Source: Anaerolineae bacterium
GTDB lineage: Bacteria; Chloroflexota; Anaerolineae; 4572-78; J111
Length of the DNA stretch: 64,000 bases
Assembly (NCBI GenBank): GCA_023382535.1
Contig: JAHDWA010000014.1
Span: 1 to 64,000, forward strand
Direction: 5' to 3'
The notes below the pieces were generated by a model, which did not search any database, had not been told where the DNA came from, and saw only the letters and a list, made by a program, of their open reading frames with translations. The translations under genes were made by a program, and so were the position numbers. Below are positions 1-7,499 of the stretch, one piece after another (positions within the stretch are counted from its first letter, which is position 1; each line of letters opens with the position of its first letter).

Positions 1-83
1 GCTTATGTCCAGTCTATTCAATCAAATGCAACATCCTTTCCTAAATGAGTATAAATTAAATTGTGCGTTCACTTTTTCGTGAC

Positions 84-123
84 ACGTGATGCGGGGTGCG
101 TAAAAATTTCTCACGCATCACGT
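84..123. repeat. 10-bp inverted repeat after the csoR-like gene
   Basis: The arms ACGTGATGCG (84-93) and CGCATCACGT (114-123) are perfect complements around a 20-nt loop. They lie directly 3' of the minus-strand CsoR-like gene. No clear T-run follows, so this is weak as a terminator. The sequence also has the loose period-7 character of other repeats in this window. Bases 1-83 hold nothing else I can identify. Confidence 0.5.
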
Positions 124-124
124 A

Positions 125-400
125 TCAACTCTTCCCTTTGGCGTTGAACACGCCCATAATCTCGTCAATCACCCGCTCCCGCTCTGCGGGGTCGTCGCCG
201 CGAATGGCGGTGGTGACGCAGGTGTGCAAGTGGCGGTCAAGCACCAGGGCGCTCACTTTTTGCAGGGCGGCCTGGATGGCTTCGATCTGCTTAACAATAT
301 CAATGCAGTAGGCTTCCTCTTCAACCATCTTCTCGACGCCGCGCACGTGCCCTTCGATACTCTTCAGCCGGTTGACAATTTTGCTCGTTTCTTCGTTCAT
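125..400 (-). CDS. CsoR/RcnR-family metal-sensing transcriptional repressor
   Basis: This is a 91-residue protein of the CsoR/RcnR (DUF156) family, full length for these all-helical DNA-binding repressors. Cys32, His57 and Cys61 are visible with the Cys-x24-His-x3-Cys spacing that binds Cu(I) in CsoR, and Tyr31 sits next to Cys32 as in CsoR. The conserved N-terminal stretch RLKSIEGHVRGVEKM is present. In the family, apo-protein binds a G/C-tract operator and metal releases it. Such a tract lies just upstream at 427-451, which fits autoregulation. The ATG at 400 has a weak GAAAGA upstream. It is divergent from the membrane protein at 586. No copper ATPase or chaperone is in the window, so its other targets are unknown. 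A sulfur-sensing CstR relative is possible, but the His ligand favours a metal sensor. Confidence 0.9.
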   Translation of the reverse strand: MNEETSKIVNRLKSIEGHVRGVEKMVEEEAYCIDIVKQIEAIQAALQKVSALVLDRHLHTCVTTAIRGDDPAERERVIDEIMGVFNAKGKS

Positions 401-426
401 GACGTGCTGTCTTTCTTTTTCTTACC

Positions 427-451
427 TACCCCCTCCCCCCTGGGGGGGGAT
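427..451 (-). promoter_or_regulatory. candidate CsoR-type operator (C/G-tract pseudo-palindrome)
   Basis: A TACC-prefixed run of C is followed by a run of eight G around one T. CsoR/RcnR operators are typically such C-tract/G-tract dyads. The site lies 27-51 bp upstream of the csoR-like start codon, between it and the divergent gene at 586. Similar C/G-rich palindromes occur elsewhere here as dispersed repeats, so a repeat origin is the alternative. Confidence 0.45.
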
Positions 452-569
452 TTGAAGATGAGTATAGCACACGCTGGAAAGGCTGTCAAGGGAAAGATGT
501 CACCGTTTTTTGATGACAATTGGCCTGCTGAGGTGGACCATGTTTCTTTTTCGGGAGCGGGGTTAACGG

Positions 570-575
570 TATAAT
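570..575 (+). promoter_or_regulatory. -10 box TATAAT, short-leader promoter for the 586 gene
   Basis: A perfect TATAAT ends 10 nt before the ATG at 586, so transcription would start within about 3 nt of the start codon. The -35 region is poor (T-rich at about 547-552). No Shine-Dalgarno sequence fits in the remaining space, which suggests a leaderless mRNA. Confidence 0.5.
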
Positions 576-585
576 GGACGGCTAG

Positions 586-984
586 ATGTCACCAATCGTC
601 AAAAAATTCTTCGCCGCAGCTCTGATCTATCTGGTTTTAGGCTTGCTGGTCCAGGCTGTCTCCGTGTTCGATGGCTGGCTAGGCTTTAATCCTTTAGCCT
701 ATACCGCCATCGCCGCCACCCAGCAGCTTTTCCTTCTCGGCTGGCTCACCCAACTGGGCCTGGCCCTGGTTTATGACCGCTGGCTGTCTCCCCCGCCCGG
801 ATCAGCGATGACGGTATTTGTTTTGTTCAATATGGGCCTGCTCCTGGTGCTGATGGGCCAGCCGGGTTTAGCCCTGTTGGGAGGAACCTGGTTAGGCGCG
901 GCGGCGGCTGTGGGTGGCTTGTTGCAGTTTATCGCCGGGTTACTGTTTGCGGGACAGGCCTGGTCCGCCCTAAAAGAACCATGA
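586..984 (+). CDS. small integral membrane protein, unknown function
   Basis: This 132-residue protein is almost entirely hydrophobic, with about four predicted membrane segments (around residues 8-28, 40-62, 76-96 and 100-125) and few charged residues. I do not recognise a family. The pattern slightly recalls fragments of heme-copper oxidase subunit I-like helices, but no heme-ligand histidines are conserved, so no function is assigned. The start ATG has a TATAAT only 10 nt upstream, consistent with a leaderless message. Its last codons overlap the next gene by 4 nt (ATGA at 981-984), implying translational coupling with the glycosidase-like protein. Confidence 0.7.
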   Translation: MSPIVKKFFAAALIYLVLGLLVQAVSVFDGWLGFNPLAYTAIAATQQLFLLGWLTQLGLALVYDRWLSPPPGSAMTVFVLFNMGLLLVLMGQPGLALLGGTWLGAAAAVGGLLQFIAGLLFAGQAWSALKEP

Positions 985-2108
985 TACTTTCACGTATCCC
1001 GTATCCCGTATCCGATATCACGTTTTGGCTTTATCTGGCGCTTATTTTGTTATTCACCCTGTTCCTCCCTGCCTCCTCACCGCCTGGCCTCCTCGAACTC
1101 GGCCCCCAGCAAAGCGTTATCACCGCCAATCCCAAAATGGGTGTGCATACCCGCCTGACCGACGAGGTCGAAGCCTGGAAAATAAAACGCACCCTGGAAA
1201 TGGTTCGCGAGATGGGCGCACCCTGGATCGTCGAGTACTTCCCCTGGGCCTACCAGGAACCGTTCCCCGGTTTTTTCGACTGGTCCCACAGCGATCTGGT
1301 GATTGACCATGCAAACCGGCAGGGATTGACCGTCATCGCCCGGCTGGGCATGACCCCGGAATGGGCCAGGCCGGAGGAGTCGGCCTCGTCTTTTTTGGCT
1401 CCGGCGCGCTACGAGGATTTTGGCAATTTTGTGCAGGCTTTTGTAGAGCGGTATGGCCATCGGGTCGCGGCGGTTATCATCTGGAATGAGCCGAACCTGG
1501 CGCTGGAGTGGGGTTTTCAGCCGCTTGACCCGGAGGGTTACACCCAACTGCTGGCCGTGGCTTATCGGCGGGCCAAAGCGGCCAATCCAAAGGTGCAGGT
1601 GCTGGGCGGAGCCTTGGCCCCGACCCTGGCCCCTCCCGGCAGCGATCAGGCGATGAACGATTTGGTTTACCTGGGCCGAATGTTCGATGCCGGCGCGGGT
1701 GAGGTCATGGACGGCCTGGCTGTCCATGCCTATGGCTGGGTCTTCCCCGCCGACGACCCGCCTGATCCCGACGTGATCAACTTCCGGCGGACGGAGTTGG
1801 TCCATCAACTGCTGCTTGAGCGCGGCTATGCCGACCTGCCTATTTACATTACCGAAGGCGGCTGGAACGACCATCCCCGCTGGACCCGCGCCGTCAAACC
1901 GGCGCAGCGCATCGAGTACACCCTGCGGGCCTACGAGCTGGTCAAAAGCTGGCCCTGGGCCAAAATGGTGGCTGTCTGGGCTTTTCGTTACCCCTGGCCG
2001 GCCCGCACCTACCTGGATTACTTCACCCTGGTCACGCCGGAATTCGACCCCAAGCCGATTTACCTGGAAGTGCAGAAGTACAGTAGGACAGTAGCCAGTA
2101 GTCAGTAG
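981..2108 (+). CDS. clan GH-A glycoside hydrolase-like protein, membrane anchored
   Basis: This 375-residue protein has an N-terminal hydrophobic anchor (about residues 14-31) followed by a TIM-barrel glycosidase-like domain. Visible signatures are IIWNEPN with Glu170 as the expected acid/base, and YITEGGWN with Glu292 as the expected nucleophile, the pair that defines clan GH-A (GH5/GH39-like). It probably acts outside the membrane on a beta-glycoside or on surface glycan; the substrate is unknown. It overlaps the upstream membrane protein by 4 nt. Residues 5-11 come from a CGTATCC triplicate, and the last ten codons including the stop lie in another heptamer repeat (2081-2115), so both ends may have been reshaped by repeats. 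Confidence 0.75.
   Translation: MILSRIPYPVSDITFWLYLALILLFTLFLPASSPPGLLELGPQQSVITANPKMGVHTRLTDEVEAWKIKRTLEMVREMGAPWIVEYFPWAYQEPFPGFFDWSHSDLVIDHANRQGLTVIARLGMTPEWARPEESASSFLAPARYEDFGNFVQAFVERYGHRVAAVIIWNEPNLALEWGFQPLDPEGYTQLLAVAYRRAKAANPKVQVLGGALAPTLAPPGSDQAMNDLVYLGRMFDAGAGEVMDGLAVHAYGWVFPADDPPDPDVINFRRTELVHQLLLERGYADLPIYITEGGWNDHPRWTRAVKPAQRIEYTLRAYELVKSWPWAKMVAVWAFRYPWPARTYLDYFTLVTPEFDPKPIYLEVQKYSRTVASSQ
993..1022. repeat. heptamer tandem repeat (CGTATCC x3) inside the GH-like gene 5' end
   Basis: Three perfect copies of CGTATCC occupy 993-1013, followed by a degenerate unit. They lie just inside the N-terminal coding region of the glycosidase-like gene and encode part of its first dozen residues. 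Confidence 0.85.
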
Positions 2109-2168
2109 TCAGAGGATAGAGGTGATATTTCACGTTTCACGTTTTAAGTCTTACGCAACACGCAACAG
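2081..2168. repeat. two heptamer repeat blocks at the junction of the GH-like and binding-protein genes
   Basis: The first block (2081-2115) has five degenerate units of the type CAGTAGT. It contains the stop codon of the upstream gene. The second block (2128-2168) starts with TTTCACG twice and decays through TTTTAAG, TCTTACG and CAACACG. The 5' end of the long open frame of the binding protein (GTG at 2122) is made almost wholly of this block, which argues for a downstream start. Confidence 0.8.
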
Positions 2169-2214
2169 AGCGCTGCCTCCCCCCGGGACGCAACAGGTTA
2201 CTGGAGGTATAGCC

Positions 2215-3048
2215 TTGCTTCTCCTGTTATCCCTGGGCCTGTGGTTCTTTCTCTCCCCTCGCGACGACGGCAGCCTGGCCGAAATCCGGCGGCGGGGGAC
2301 GCTGCGGGTGGGACTGGATGCCAGTTTTCCGCCTTTTGAAACCATTGATGCCAACGGCCAGATTGTCGGGCTGGATGTAGACATTGCCCGGGCTGTTGCC
2401 GCCGATATGGGCGTCGAGGCGGAATTTATTAATATCGCTTTTGACGGCCTGTACGATGCGCTGCTGGCCCGCCGGGTAGATTTGATTATCTCCGGCCTGC
2501 CCTACGATCCTCGTTGGACGGAGGATGTGGCTTATACGAGCAATTATTTCAACGCTGGGCAGGTTCTCGTCACCCGCGCCGATGACCAAACGATTAAGTC
2601 AGTTGAGGATTTGCCTGGTCGCACAGTCGCCGTCGAGTGGGGCAGTCAGGCCGAGATGGAAGCGCGGAGACTGGTGCAAAAATTGGCAGTGAATACTTCG
2701 CCCTCTCCCCCAACCCCTCTCCCGCAGGGAGAGGGGAGCATACTGACTCTCCTTCGCCAAGACTCCGCTGTCGCTGCGCTTGACGTTTTGCTTAAAGGTC
2801 AGGCCGATGCCGCCATTGTTGACGCGCCCAGCGTCCTCAGTCTTCTATCTCCCTCCCCATTGCAAGGGGAGGGCTGGGGAGGGGGTCTAAAAATCGTCGC
2901 CTACCTGACTGACGAGTGGTACGCTGCTGCTGTCCACCCTCAGAGCCGGGAGCTGCTGGCGGCGGTCAACCGAACCCTGGCGCGTTTGGAGGCAAATGGA
3001 GAAATGGCGAAGTTAGAGGCAAAATGGTTTAAGCGAACGGGTGGCTAG
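2215..3048 (+). CDS. periplasmic amino-acid-type solute-binding protein (SBP_bac_3)
   Basis: The bacterial extracellular solute-binding family 3 fold is recognisable from RGTLRVGLDASFPPFE, the GLDVDIARAVAADMG stretch, DLIISGLPY and a C-terminal LARLEANGEMAKLEAKWF. It would bind a polar amino acid or similar ligand outside the membrane. The open frame extends to a GTG at 2122, but the in-frame TTG at 2215 has GGAGGT 6 nt upstream and begins directly in the hydrophobic signal segment, so I prefer it (277 aa). The longer N-terminus is repeat derived. No permease or ATPase gene is adjacent, so it is an orphan or a sensor. Two C/G-rich palindromes are inserted in frame (2714-2736 and 2851-2873), adding Pro/Gly-rich loops unlike the family. 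Confidence 0.8.
   Translation: MLLLLSLGLWFFLSPRDDGSLAEIRRRGTLRVGLDASFPPFETIDANGQIVGLDVDIARAVAADMGVEAEFINIAFDGLYDALLARRVDLIISGLPYDPRWTEDVAYTSNYFNAGQVLVTRADDQTIKSVEDLPGRTVAVEWGSQAEMEARRLVQKLAVNTSPSPPTPLPQGEGSILTLLRQDSAVAALDVLLKGQADAAIVDAPSVLSLLSPSPLQGEGWGGGLKIVAYLTDEWYAAAVHPQSRELLAAVNRTLARLEANGEMAKLEAKWFKRTGG
2714..2736. repeat. palindromic repeat inserted in frame in the binding-protein gene
   Basis: The arms CCCCTCTCCC and GGGAGAGGGG pair perfectly around a 3-nt loop. The palindrome is read as coding sequence, giving a PTPLPQGEG segment that is not part of the solute-binding fold. Related palindromes lie at 2851-2873 and 53443-53493. Confidence 0.85.
2851..2873. repeat. second palindromic repeat inserted in frame in the binding-protein gene
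   Basis: The arms CCCTCCCC and GGGGAGGG flank ATTGCAA and are followed by CTGGGGAGGGGG. The segment is translated as SPSPLQGEGWGGG within the protein's second lobe. It resembles the unit at 2714-2736 and the intergenic unit at 53443-53493. Confidence 0.85.
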
Positions 3049-3106
3049 AACTGACAGGTTTTTGAAACCCGTCCGTTGTTCGCTGAGGTATTCTTGCCGA
3101 GGAAAA

Positions 3107-5005
3107 TTACAACTCCGGCCCCACCCTCGCCAAGCCGGGGAAAGTGGCAAACCAATCCAGCCCGACTTCACTCCAGCCGCCGGGGGCGTCGGGCGCAGTG
3201 GCCGGGTTGCCAAAAAAGAGGACATCCGGCGAGGTGGCGTTTTCGCCTTTGAGGTACCAGTTCAGCGAACAGTCGCTCTCCGGCCACCAGCCGACCTTTT
3301 GCCCGTCAACGTATAGCTGGACCGTGCCGTTGATGTAGTCGGCGGTGACAGTTGTCCACTGCTCGTGCGGTACGCGGTAGCCCGGCAGCCGGTGCAGCCG
3401 CCAGAAATACTGTTCCTGGCAGCCGGGAAAGATGAATTGCCCCTGCCCGTCATTGGAACTGGAGTCTTGCAGGGTGTAGAACATGGCCCCGGTGAAATAG
3501 GGAACATGGCCGCCGTTGCTGATTTCGACGCCGTAGCCGCTGGCCGTTTGTCGCCCTCGCCAGGCATAACGGACGTTGCCCTCATTGGGCCGCCAGTCAA
3601 AGCGAGGATAGGTAGCCGCAGCCCCGACTTGCCTCCCCTCCCCGTCAACGAGAGGGGCCCAGAACGGCGACCCGCCCCGCCGCCACAAATAATCTGCCGG
3701 TGCCTCTCGTCCTATCTCTAGCCCGCCCAGGATGTCAAGCGGCAATAAGTCGTCGAAAATAGCCCAGACCGGCACTCCCGCCGCACTGCCATCGTTTTTA
3801 AGGCTGGCCTGGCTGTTGCCGACCTCGGTCCAGGAAGAACCGGGATCAGGATTATAGACACGCTGCCAATAAGCAGGCATCTCGCTGCCGCCGAAATGCT
3901 CGCTCCAGTAGGGGGTATTGGCAAAGGGGCCGGCGGGCAGAGTAGCAGAAAAGGCGTTGGGAGTGTCGGTGGGCATGGGGACCGCTTCGGTGGTGGCTGT
4001 TAGCAGGCCAAAGGTAGCCTCTGGCGCGGCGACGGGGGCGTAGACTCGCAGCCAATCCAGCTCAAAATCGGTCCAGGAGACCGGATCTTGTAGCAGCGCC
4101 AGTGAACCGAGGTAGAGGGTATCAGGGCGGGTGGCGGCGTTGAGGTAGCCCTTGAAGGCGCTCAGGGGCTTGGTCAGCCGGGGGACGCCGTCAACACTCA
4201 AGGTGAATGTGTCGGTGCTGTAACTAAAGTCGGCCGTGACCACCACCCAGCCGGTGTGGGGGTCAGCGTAGCCGTAATCACCCAGGTCCACAAAGCTGTT
4301 GGCCCGGTCAGCGCCGACAACGAGGCCGCGCCAGGCTTCTTCCTGGCGGTTGTAATCCATACCCACGTAGAACAGCGGCCCGGCGTAATGGGGCCGGTGG
4401 CCGTCGGCATAAAGGGCGATGCGATGCTCGCCCAATGTGTCAACCTTGAACCGGGCACGCAGGGCCAGGTGAAAATCTCCCTGGTTAGGCAGCCAATCTA
4501 CCCGCCGGGTGGTATGGGGAACATCGTAGGTGGTGGCGCTATCGTCAACCATGTAAAGATAAGGGAAAGAGGTATCTCTCCCCGGTACGCCGACTTGCAG
4601 CGAGCCGTTGTCAATTTTGACATAGCCCGTGGCTGGTGGGGTGTAGCTGGCGGCGGTCATCTGGCCTTGAACCGTCCAATAATCCAGCAGTTGGTTGCAG
4701 TCAAACTCGTCGGCAAAGTAGGTGCGATAGCCGTTGGGCCGGTAGGGATCGTTTAGCGGAGCCAATCCGCAGTAGACTGTGCAGAGCGGCAGCGGCGATG
4801 GACCAAAAATAAGTGGCAGGTAAACCTGGTGATCCAGGGTGGAATTATCGAAGGGTGGGACCGTTCCCCGGATGAGCGACGGCTGGACACAGATCGGATA
4901 GGGCGGCGCAGCGGCTGAAATCGTAGCGTTACCTTCAGTAAAGAAGAGTGACAAAGCAATCACCAGAAGGAGTCGAATGGATGTGAAAGATAGGGGGTTG
5001 GTCAT
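3107..5005 (-). CDS. secreted protein with two concanavalin-like (LamG-type) domains
   Basis: This 632-residue exported protein has a signal peptide (LLLVIALSLFF then an Ala-rich cleavage region) and two homologous halves. Each half ends in a jelly-roll-like strand pattern with a YSTDTFTLSVDG or YINGTVQLYVDG hairpin, typical of concanavalin A-like lectin/glucanase domains that bind or cleave polysaccharide. I see no certain catalytic EXDXXE motif, so carbohydrate binding is safer than hydrolysis. The ATG at 5005 is chosen because GGGAG lies about 8 nt upstream and the signal peptide follows; the frame continues to 5104 without coding character. It is convergent with the binding-protein gene; only 58 bp separate them. 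Confidence 0.7.
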   Translation of the reverse strand: MTNPLSFTSIRLLLVIALSLFFTEGNATISAAAPPYPICVQPSLIRGTVPPFDNSTLDHQVYLPLIFGPSPLPLCTVYCGLAPLNDPYRPNGYRTYFADEFDCNQLLDYWTVQGQMTAASYTPPATGYVKIDNGSLQVGVPGRDTSFPYLYMVDDSATTYDVPHTTRRVDWLPNQGDFHLALRARFKVDTLGEHRIALYADGHRPHYAGPLFYVGMDYNRQEEAWRGLVVGADRANSFVDLGDYGYADPHTGWVVVTADFSYSTDTFTLSVDGVPRLTKPLSAFKGYLNAATRPDTLYLGSLALLQDPVSWTDFELDWLRVYAPVAAPEATFGLLTATTEAVPMPTDTPNAFSATLPAGPFANTPYWSEHFGGSEMPAYWQRVYNPDPGSSWTEVGNSQASLKNDGSAAGVPVWAIFDDLLPLDILGGLEIGREAPADYLWRRGGSPFWAPLVDGEGRQVGAAATYPRFDWRPNEGNVRYAWRGRQTASGYGVEISNGGHVPYFTGAMFYTLQDSSSNDGQGQFIFPGCQEQYFWRLHRLPGYRVPHEQWTTVTADYINGTVQLYVDGQKVGWWPESDCSLNWYLKGENATSPDVLFFGNPATAPDAPGGWSEVGLDWFATFPGLARVGPEL

Positions 5006-5045
5006 GGTGGTGTCTCCCAAGTGGATATGGGTTGGGTTGGGAAGA

Positions 5046-5078
5046 AACAAAAACCCGCTACCTGACAGCGGCAACGGG
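5046..5078 (-). terminator. hairpin plus T-run in the leader of the LamG-type gene
   Basis: On the minus strand CCGCT and AGCGG (5071-5055) form a stem, with further CCCG/CGGG pairing possible, followed by GGGTTTTTG. It sits about 40 nt upstream of the ATG at 5005. It is either an attenuator or the terminator of something transcribed from further upstream. The 5006-5369 interval otherwise holds the hairpin at 5118-5150 and the promoter at 5353; I see no gene in it. Confidence 0.4.
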
Positions 5079-5117
5079 CTTATAAAAAATCTGAGCTTTT
5101 GCAATCCTCCAAAACCC

Positions 5118-5150
5118 AGACGCTAAAGGTCTCTCAGAGCTTTAGCGTCT
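5118..5150. repeat. 11-bp hairpin, dispersed CTAAAGGTCTC palindrome family
   Basis: The arms AGACGCTAAAG (5118-5128) and CTTTAGCGTCT (5140-5150) pair perfectly and TTCTTTC follows. The core is shared with 39481-39515, 47327-47371 and 56941-56976. It could also terminate plus-strand transcription. Confidence 0.7.
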
Positions 5151-5352
5151 TTCTTTCTACATCCAATATAGCAGATTTGCAGGAGGGCAGCAATGGGCTA
5201 TAGAGGCTAAGTCTGTGGGACAAGTTGCCTGCTTTGTGTGTCCTACCTTACCATAATTGGGACGCATCTGGAGGCCAGGGTGGAAAGAATTCAATCCGTA
5301 GCGCCTCACTCCAAAAGAGGAACTAATAAGATTGGAGAGATATAACTATTTC

Positions 5353-5361
5353 TGGTAAAAT
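5353..5361 (+). promoter_or_regulatory. extended -10 box TGGTAAAAT, probable leaderless promoter
   Basis: TG-G-TAAAAT ends 8 nt before the GTG at 5370, and TTGGAG at 5332-5337 is a weak -35 with an 18-bp spacer. Transcription would start at or next to the start codon. The same TATGGTAAAAT string precedes tatD (61578-61587). Confidence 0.5.
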
Positions 5362-5369
5362 GCGACCTC

Positions 5370-7499
5370 GTGTCAGTTAATTTCAGTCAACCCAACCGGA
5401 TCATCATACTCCTGGCGTTTGTGGCCCTGCTCAGCTTAGGTCTGTGGCTGCGTCTCCGTTTTATCCACACGGTTCAGCTTTACCCGGATGAATTTGTTAC
5501 CTTGTTGGCGGTGCAGATGATTGGCCAAAAAAGCGTGCCGGTCATGCCCTCCGGCCTGTTTTACGATCACGGATTGTTATTCTCCTACGCCGGCAGCCTG
5601 GCCGCCTGGTTTGGCCCGGCGCGTTTGACCGTGCGCTACGCCAGCCTGGTGTTTGGTCTGCTTACCTTAGGCTTGACCTTCTGGCTGGGCCGGCGCTGGT
5701 TTTCGCCAGCCGCTGGCCTAATCGCCGTCACCGGCCTGGCTGTCGCTCCGGCGGCTATCGAGTGGAGCAGCCGGGCCAGGATGTATGCCCTGCTGCAATT
5801 GCTCGTTTTAATAACGCTGGCACTGGCCTGTGAAGGCGTCAGCCAAAATAGCGCAAAGCGGCGTTGGGCCGCCCTGCTCGCCTATCTGGGGGCGACCCTG
5901 ACCCATTTTGTGACGGTTGCCCTCGTGCCGCCGCTGGTGTTGGGAGCATTGGGGCTGTGGTGGCGTAAGAGAGCAGGGAGACAGCCCCTAGGGGAGGTTT
6001 CGCACGGGAGCGGAGGAGCGGGGGAGATTTCACCCCTGCGCCATTGGAAACTCTGGCTGGAAATAACCGCTCTAATCCTCATCCTCGCTATCGCCTTTCT
6101 GGTCAAGCGCGCTGGTCAGCCCAAAGGGATTGAGGCTTTGGATGCCGGGAGCGTCCTACCCGGTTTAGCTCAAGTTTTTACGATTTATAGTAATTTCACC
6201 CTTAACCCCATTAATGGCTGGCAAGCGATTGCTCCATTTTACCTGACATTGCCTGCTCTAATCTTTGCGCCTTTTGCTCTGCTGGCGATCATTGCCGGGA
6301 TGGAAGGATGGCGCCGTCGAGAAAAATCTCGTTTCTCCCCTGCCCTTTTCCTCTCCCTCATCCTCCTGATCACCACCTTCGAAATGATCCTCTTCGTTTC
6401 CCCCGACCGCCGTGACGACAAATATTTGTTCATGCTCCTGCCGGTACTGCTGCTGCTCGGCGCGCAAGGGATGGTTTTGGTAGGAGAAACAATTGTCAAT
6501 ACTTTGTCGAGTACAGGTAGCCAATGGCCTGTCATCACGGATGACGACCACAGGCAGCCAACCCAGAATAGTCAATTGACTTCTCTATCCTCTATCCTCT
6601 ATCTGCTATCTTCTATCTTCCCCCTGCTCGCTTCCGGTTTTATTCTGCTCACCGCCCAATCTTCCATCCGGGCGCTTCTCGCCAACACCGGCGACGACTA
6701 CGGCTCCGCCTTTGCCTATGTCCGGACTCGCTGGCAGGAAGGCGACACAATCCTTACCGGCACACCGGCGGCGGCGGCCTTTTACCTGGGGCGAAACGAT
6801 TTCTATGGCGTCCAACGGCGAGGGGGCTACGATTACCGCCTGTTGAATGTGAACGGACAGGCAGTGGATCGCTGGCTTGGCTCGCCGGCCATTCGCACCC
6901 CGGCGGAATTACACGAGATCCTGGCCCGGCAAAACGTCTGGCTGATCCTGGAGCGCTGGGGGTTGCAGCGTGAATATTATGACCTGCCCTTCCAGCAGCA
7001 GTTGTTGGCCCAAACCGATTATGTCAGCGAAACTCAGGGGATTTTTATTCTCCGTTCCAAAGCCAACCCGCAGCCGCTGGCGCTCGACCCGGCCCAGCCG
7101 CTTGCGGCAAATTTTGGCAACCTGGTCCGGTTAACCGGCTACACAGTGGAACCAGCTCAGCCCGCTCCGGGTGCATTATTACGTCTGACTCTTTACTGGC
7201 AGGCTTTAGCCGCGCTGCCAGACGATTACACCGTTTTTGTGCATCTGCGCCGGCCCGGTGGAGACACCGCCGCCCAGGCGGACCACCGTCCCCTGGATAA
7301 TCTGTATCCTACCAGCCTTTGGCCTGCCGGCGAAACTATCCGCGAAAGCAGCTACCTGTCTCTCCCCGGCGACCTGTCGCCCGGCAGTTACGAATTATGG
7401 GTGGGTCTCTACTTGTTAGAAACGGGCGAACGCCTGCCGCTGCAAAATGATACCAGCGGCGAAAACGCCCTCCTGCTTGGAGTCTTACAGATTGAATAA
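5370..7499 (+). CDS. GT-C/GT39-like membrane glycosyltransferase with one C-terminal tail domain
   Basis: This 709-residue polytopic protein has an N-terminal TM helix followed by the acidic pair Asp40-Glu41 in QLYPDEF, the position of the catalytic acid in ArnT/PMT-type (GT39) enzymes, and then about ten more TM segments. By analogy it would transfer a sugar from a polyprenyl-phosphate donor on the outer membrane face. Residues about 590-709 form the tail domain seen repeatedly in this island (LVRLTGY, LTLYWQAL, YTVFVHL, YPTSLWPAGE, SYELWVGLY). The GTG start follows a -10 box by 8 nt. A 57-bp repeat (5971-6027) and a heptamer array (6584-6618) are inserted in frame in its hydrophobic part. 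Acceptor and donor are unknown. Confidence 0.75.
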   Translation: MSVNFSQPNRIIILLAFVALLSLGLWLRLRFIHTVQLYPDEFVTLLAVQMIGQKSVPVMPSGLFYDHGLLFSYAGSLAAWFGPARLTVRYASLVFGLLTLGLTFWLGRRWFSPAAGLIAVTGLAVAPAAIEWSSRARMYALLQLLVLITLALACEGVSQNSAKRRWAALLAYLGATLTHFVTVALVPPLVLGALGLWWRKRAGRQPLGEVSHGSGGAGEISPLRHWKLWLEITALILILAIAFLVKRAGQPKGIEALDAGSVLPGLAQVFTIYSNFTLNPINGWQAIAPFYLTLPALIFAPFALLAIIAGMEGWRRREKSRFSPALFLSLILLITTFEMILFVSPDRRDDKYLFMLLPVLLLLGAQGMVLVGETIVNTLSSTGSQWPVITDDDHRQPTQNSQLTSLSSILYLLSSIFPLLASGFILLTAQSSIRALLANTGDDYGSAFAYVRTRWQEGDTILTGTPAAAAFYLGRNDFYGVQRRGGYDYRLLNVNGQAVDRWLGSPAIRTPAELHEILARQNVWLILERWGLQREYYDLPFQQQLLAQTDYVSETQGIFILRSKANPQPLALDPAQPLAANFGNLVRLTGYTVEPAQPAPGALLRLTLYWQALAALPDDYTVFVHLRRPGGDTAAQADHRPLDNLYPTSLWPAGETIRESSYLSLPGDLSPGSYELWVGLYLLETGERLPLQNDTSGENALLLGVLQIE
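5971..6027 (-). repeat. 57-bp dispersed element inserted in frame
   Basis: This stretch matches 38285-38341 (opposite orientation) at 46 of 57 positions by eye, including 19 identical terminal bases. The length is exactly 19 codons, so the host frame is kept. It is read here in a different frame from the copy in the gene at 36832. Its central part resembles the blocks at 11844 and 41867. Confidence 0.8.
6584..6618. repeat. heptamer array (TCTATCC/TCTATCT x5) inside a GT-C gene
   Basis: Five units with consensus TCTATCY are read as LSSILYLLSSIF, a segment that looks like a TM helix. The identical 12-residue peptide comes from the array at 11145-11186 in another protein. Confidence 0.9.

Noticed and set aside
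1077..1874. 265-codon minus-strand open frame antisense to the GH-like gene
   Set aside because: It mirrors a GC-rich coding frame with clear catalytic motifs on the plus strand; no ribosome site or family signature.
2215..3048. Binding-protein gene considered a pseudogene because of palindromes
   Set aside because: The frame is intact across both inserts and the family motifs on each side are preserved.
5006..5369. Search for a small gene or tRNA in the longest gap
   Set aside because: I see only hairpins and a promoter; no cloverleaf and no start codon with a ribosome site.
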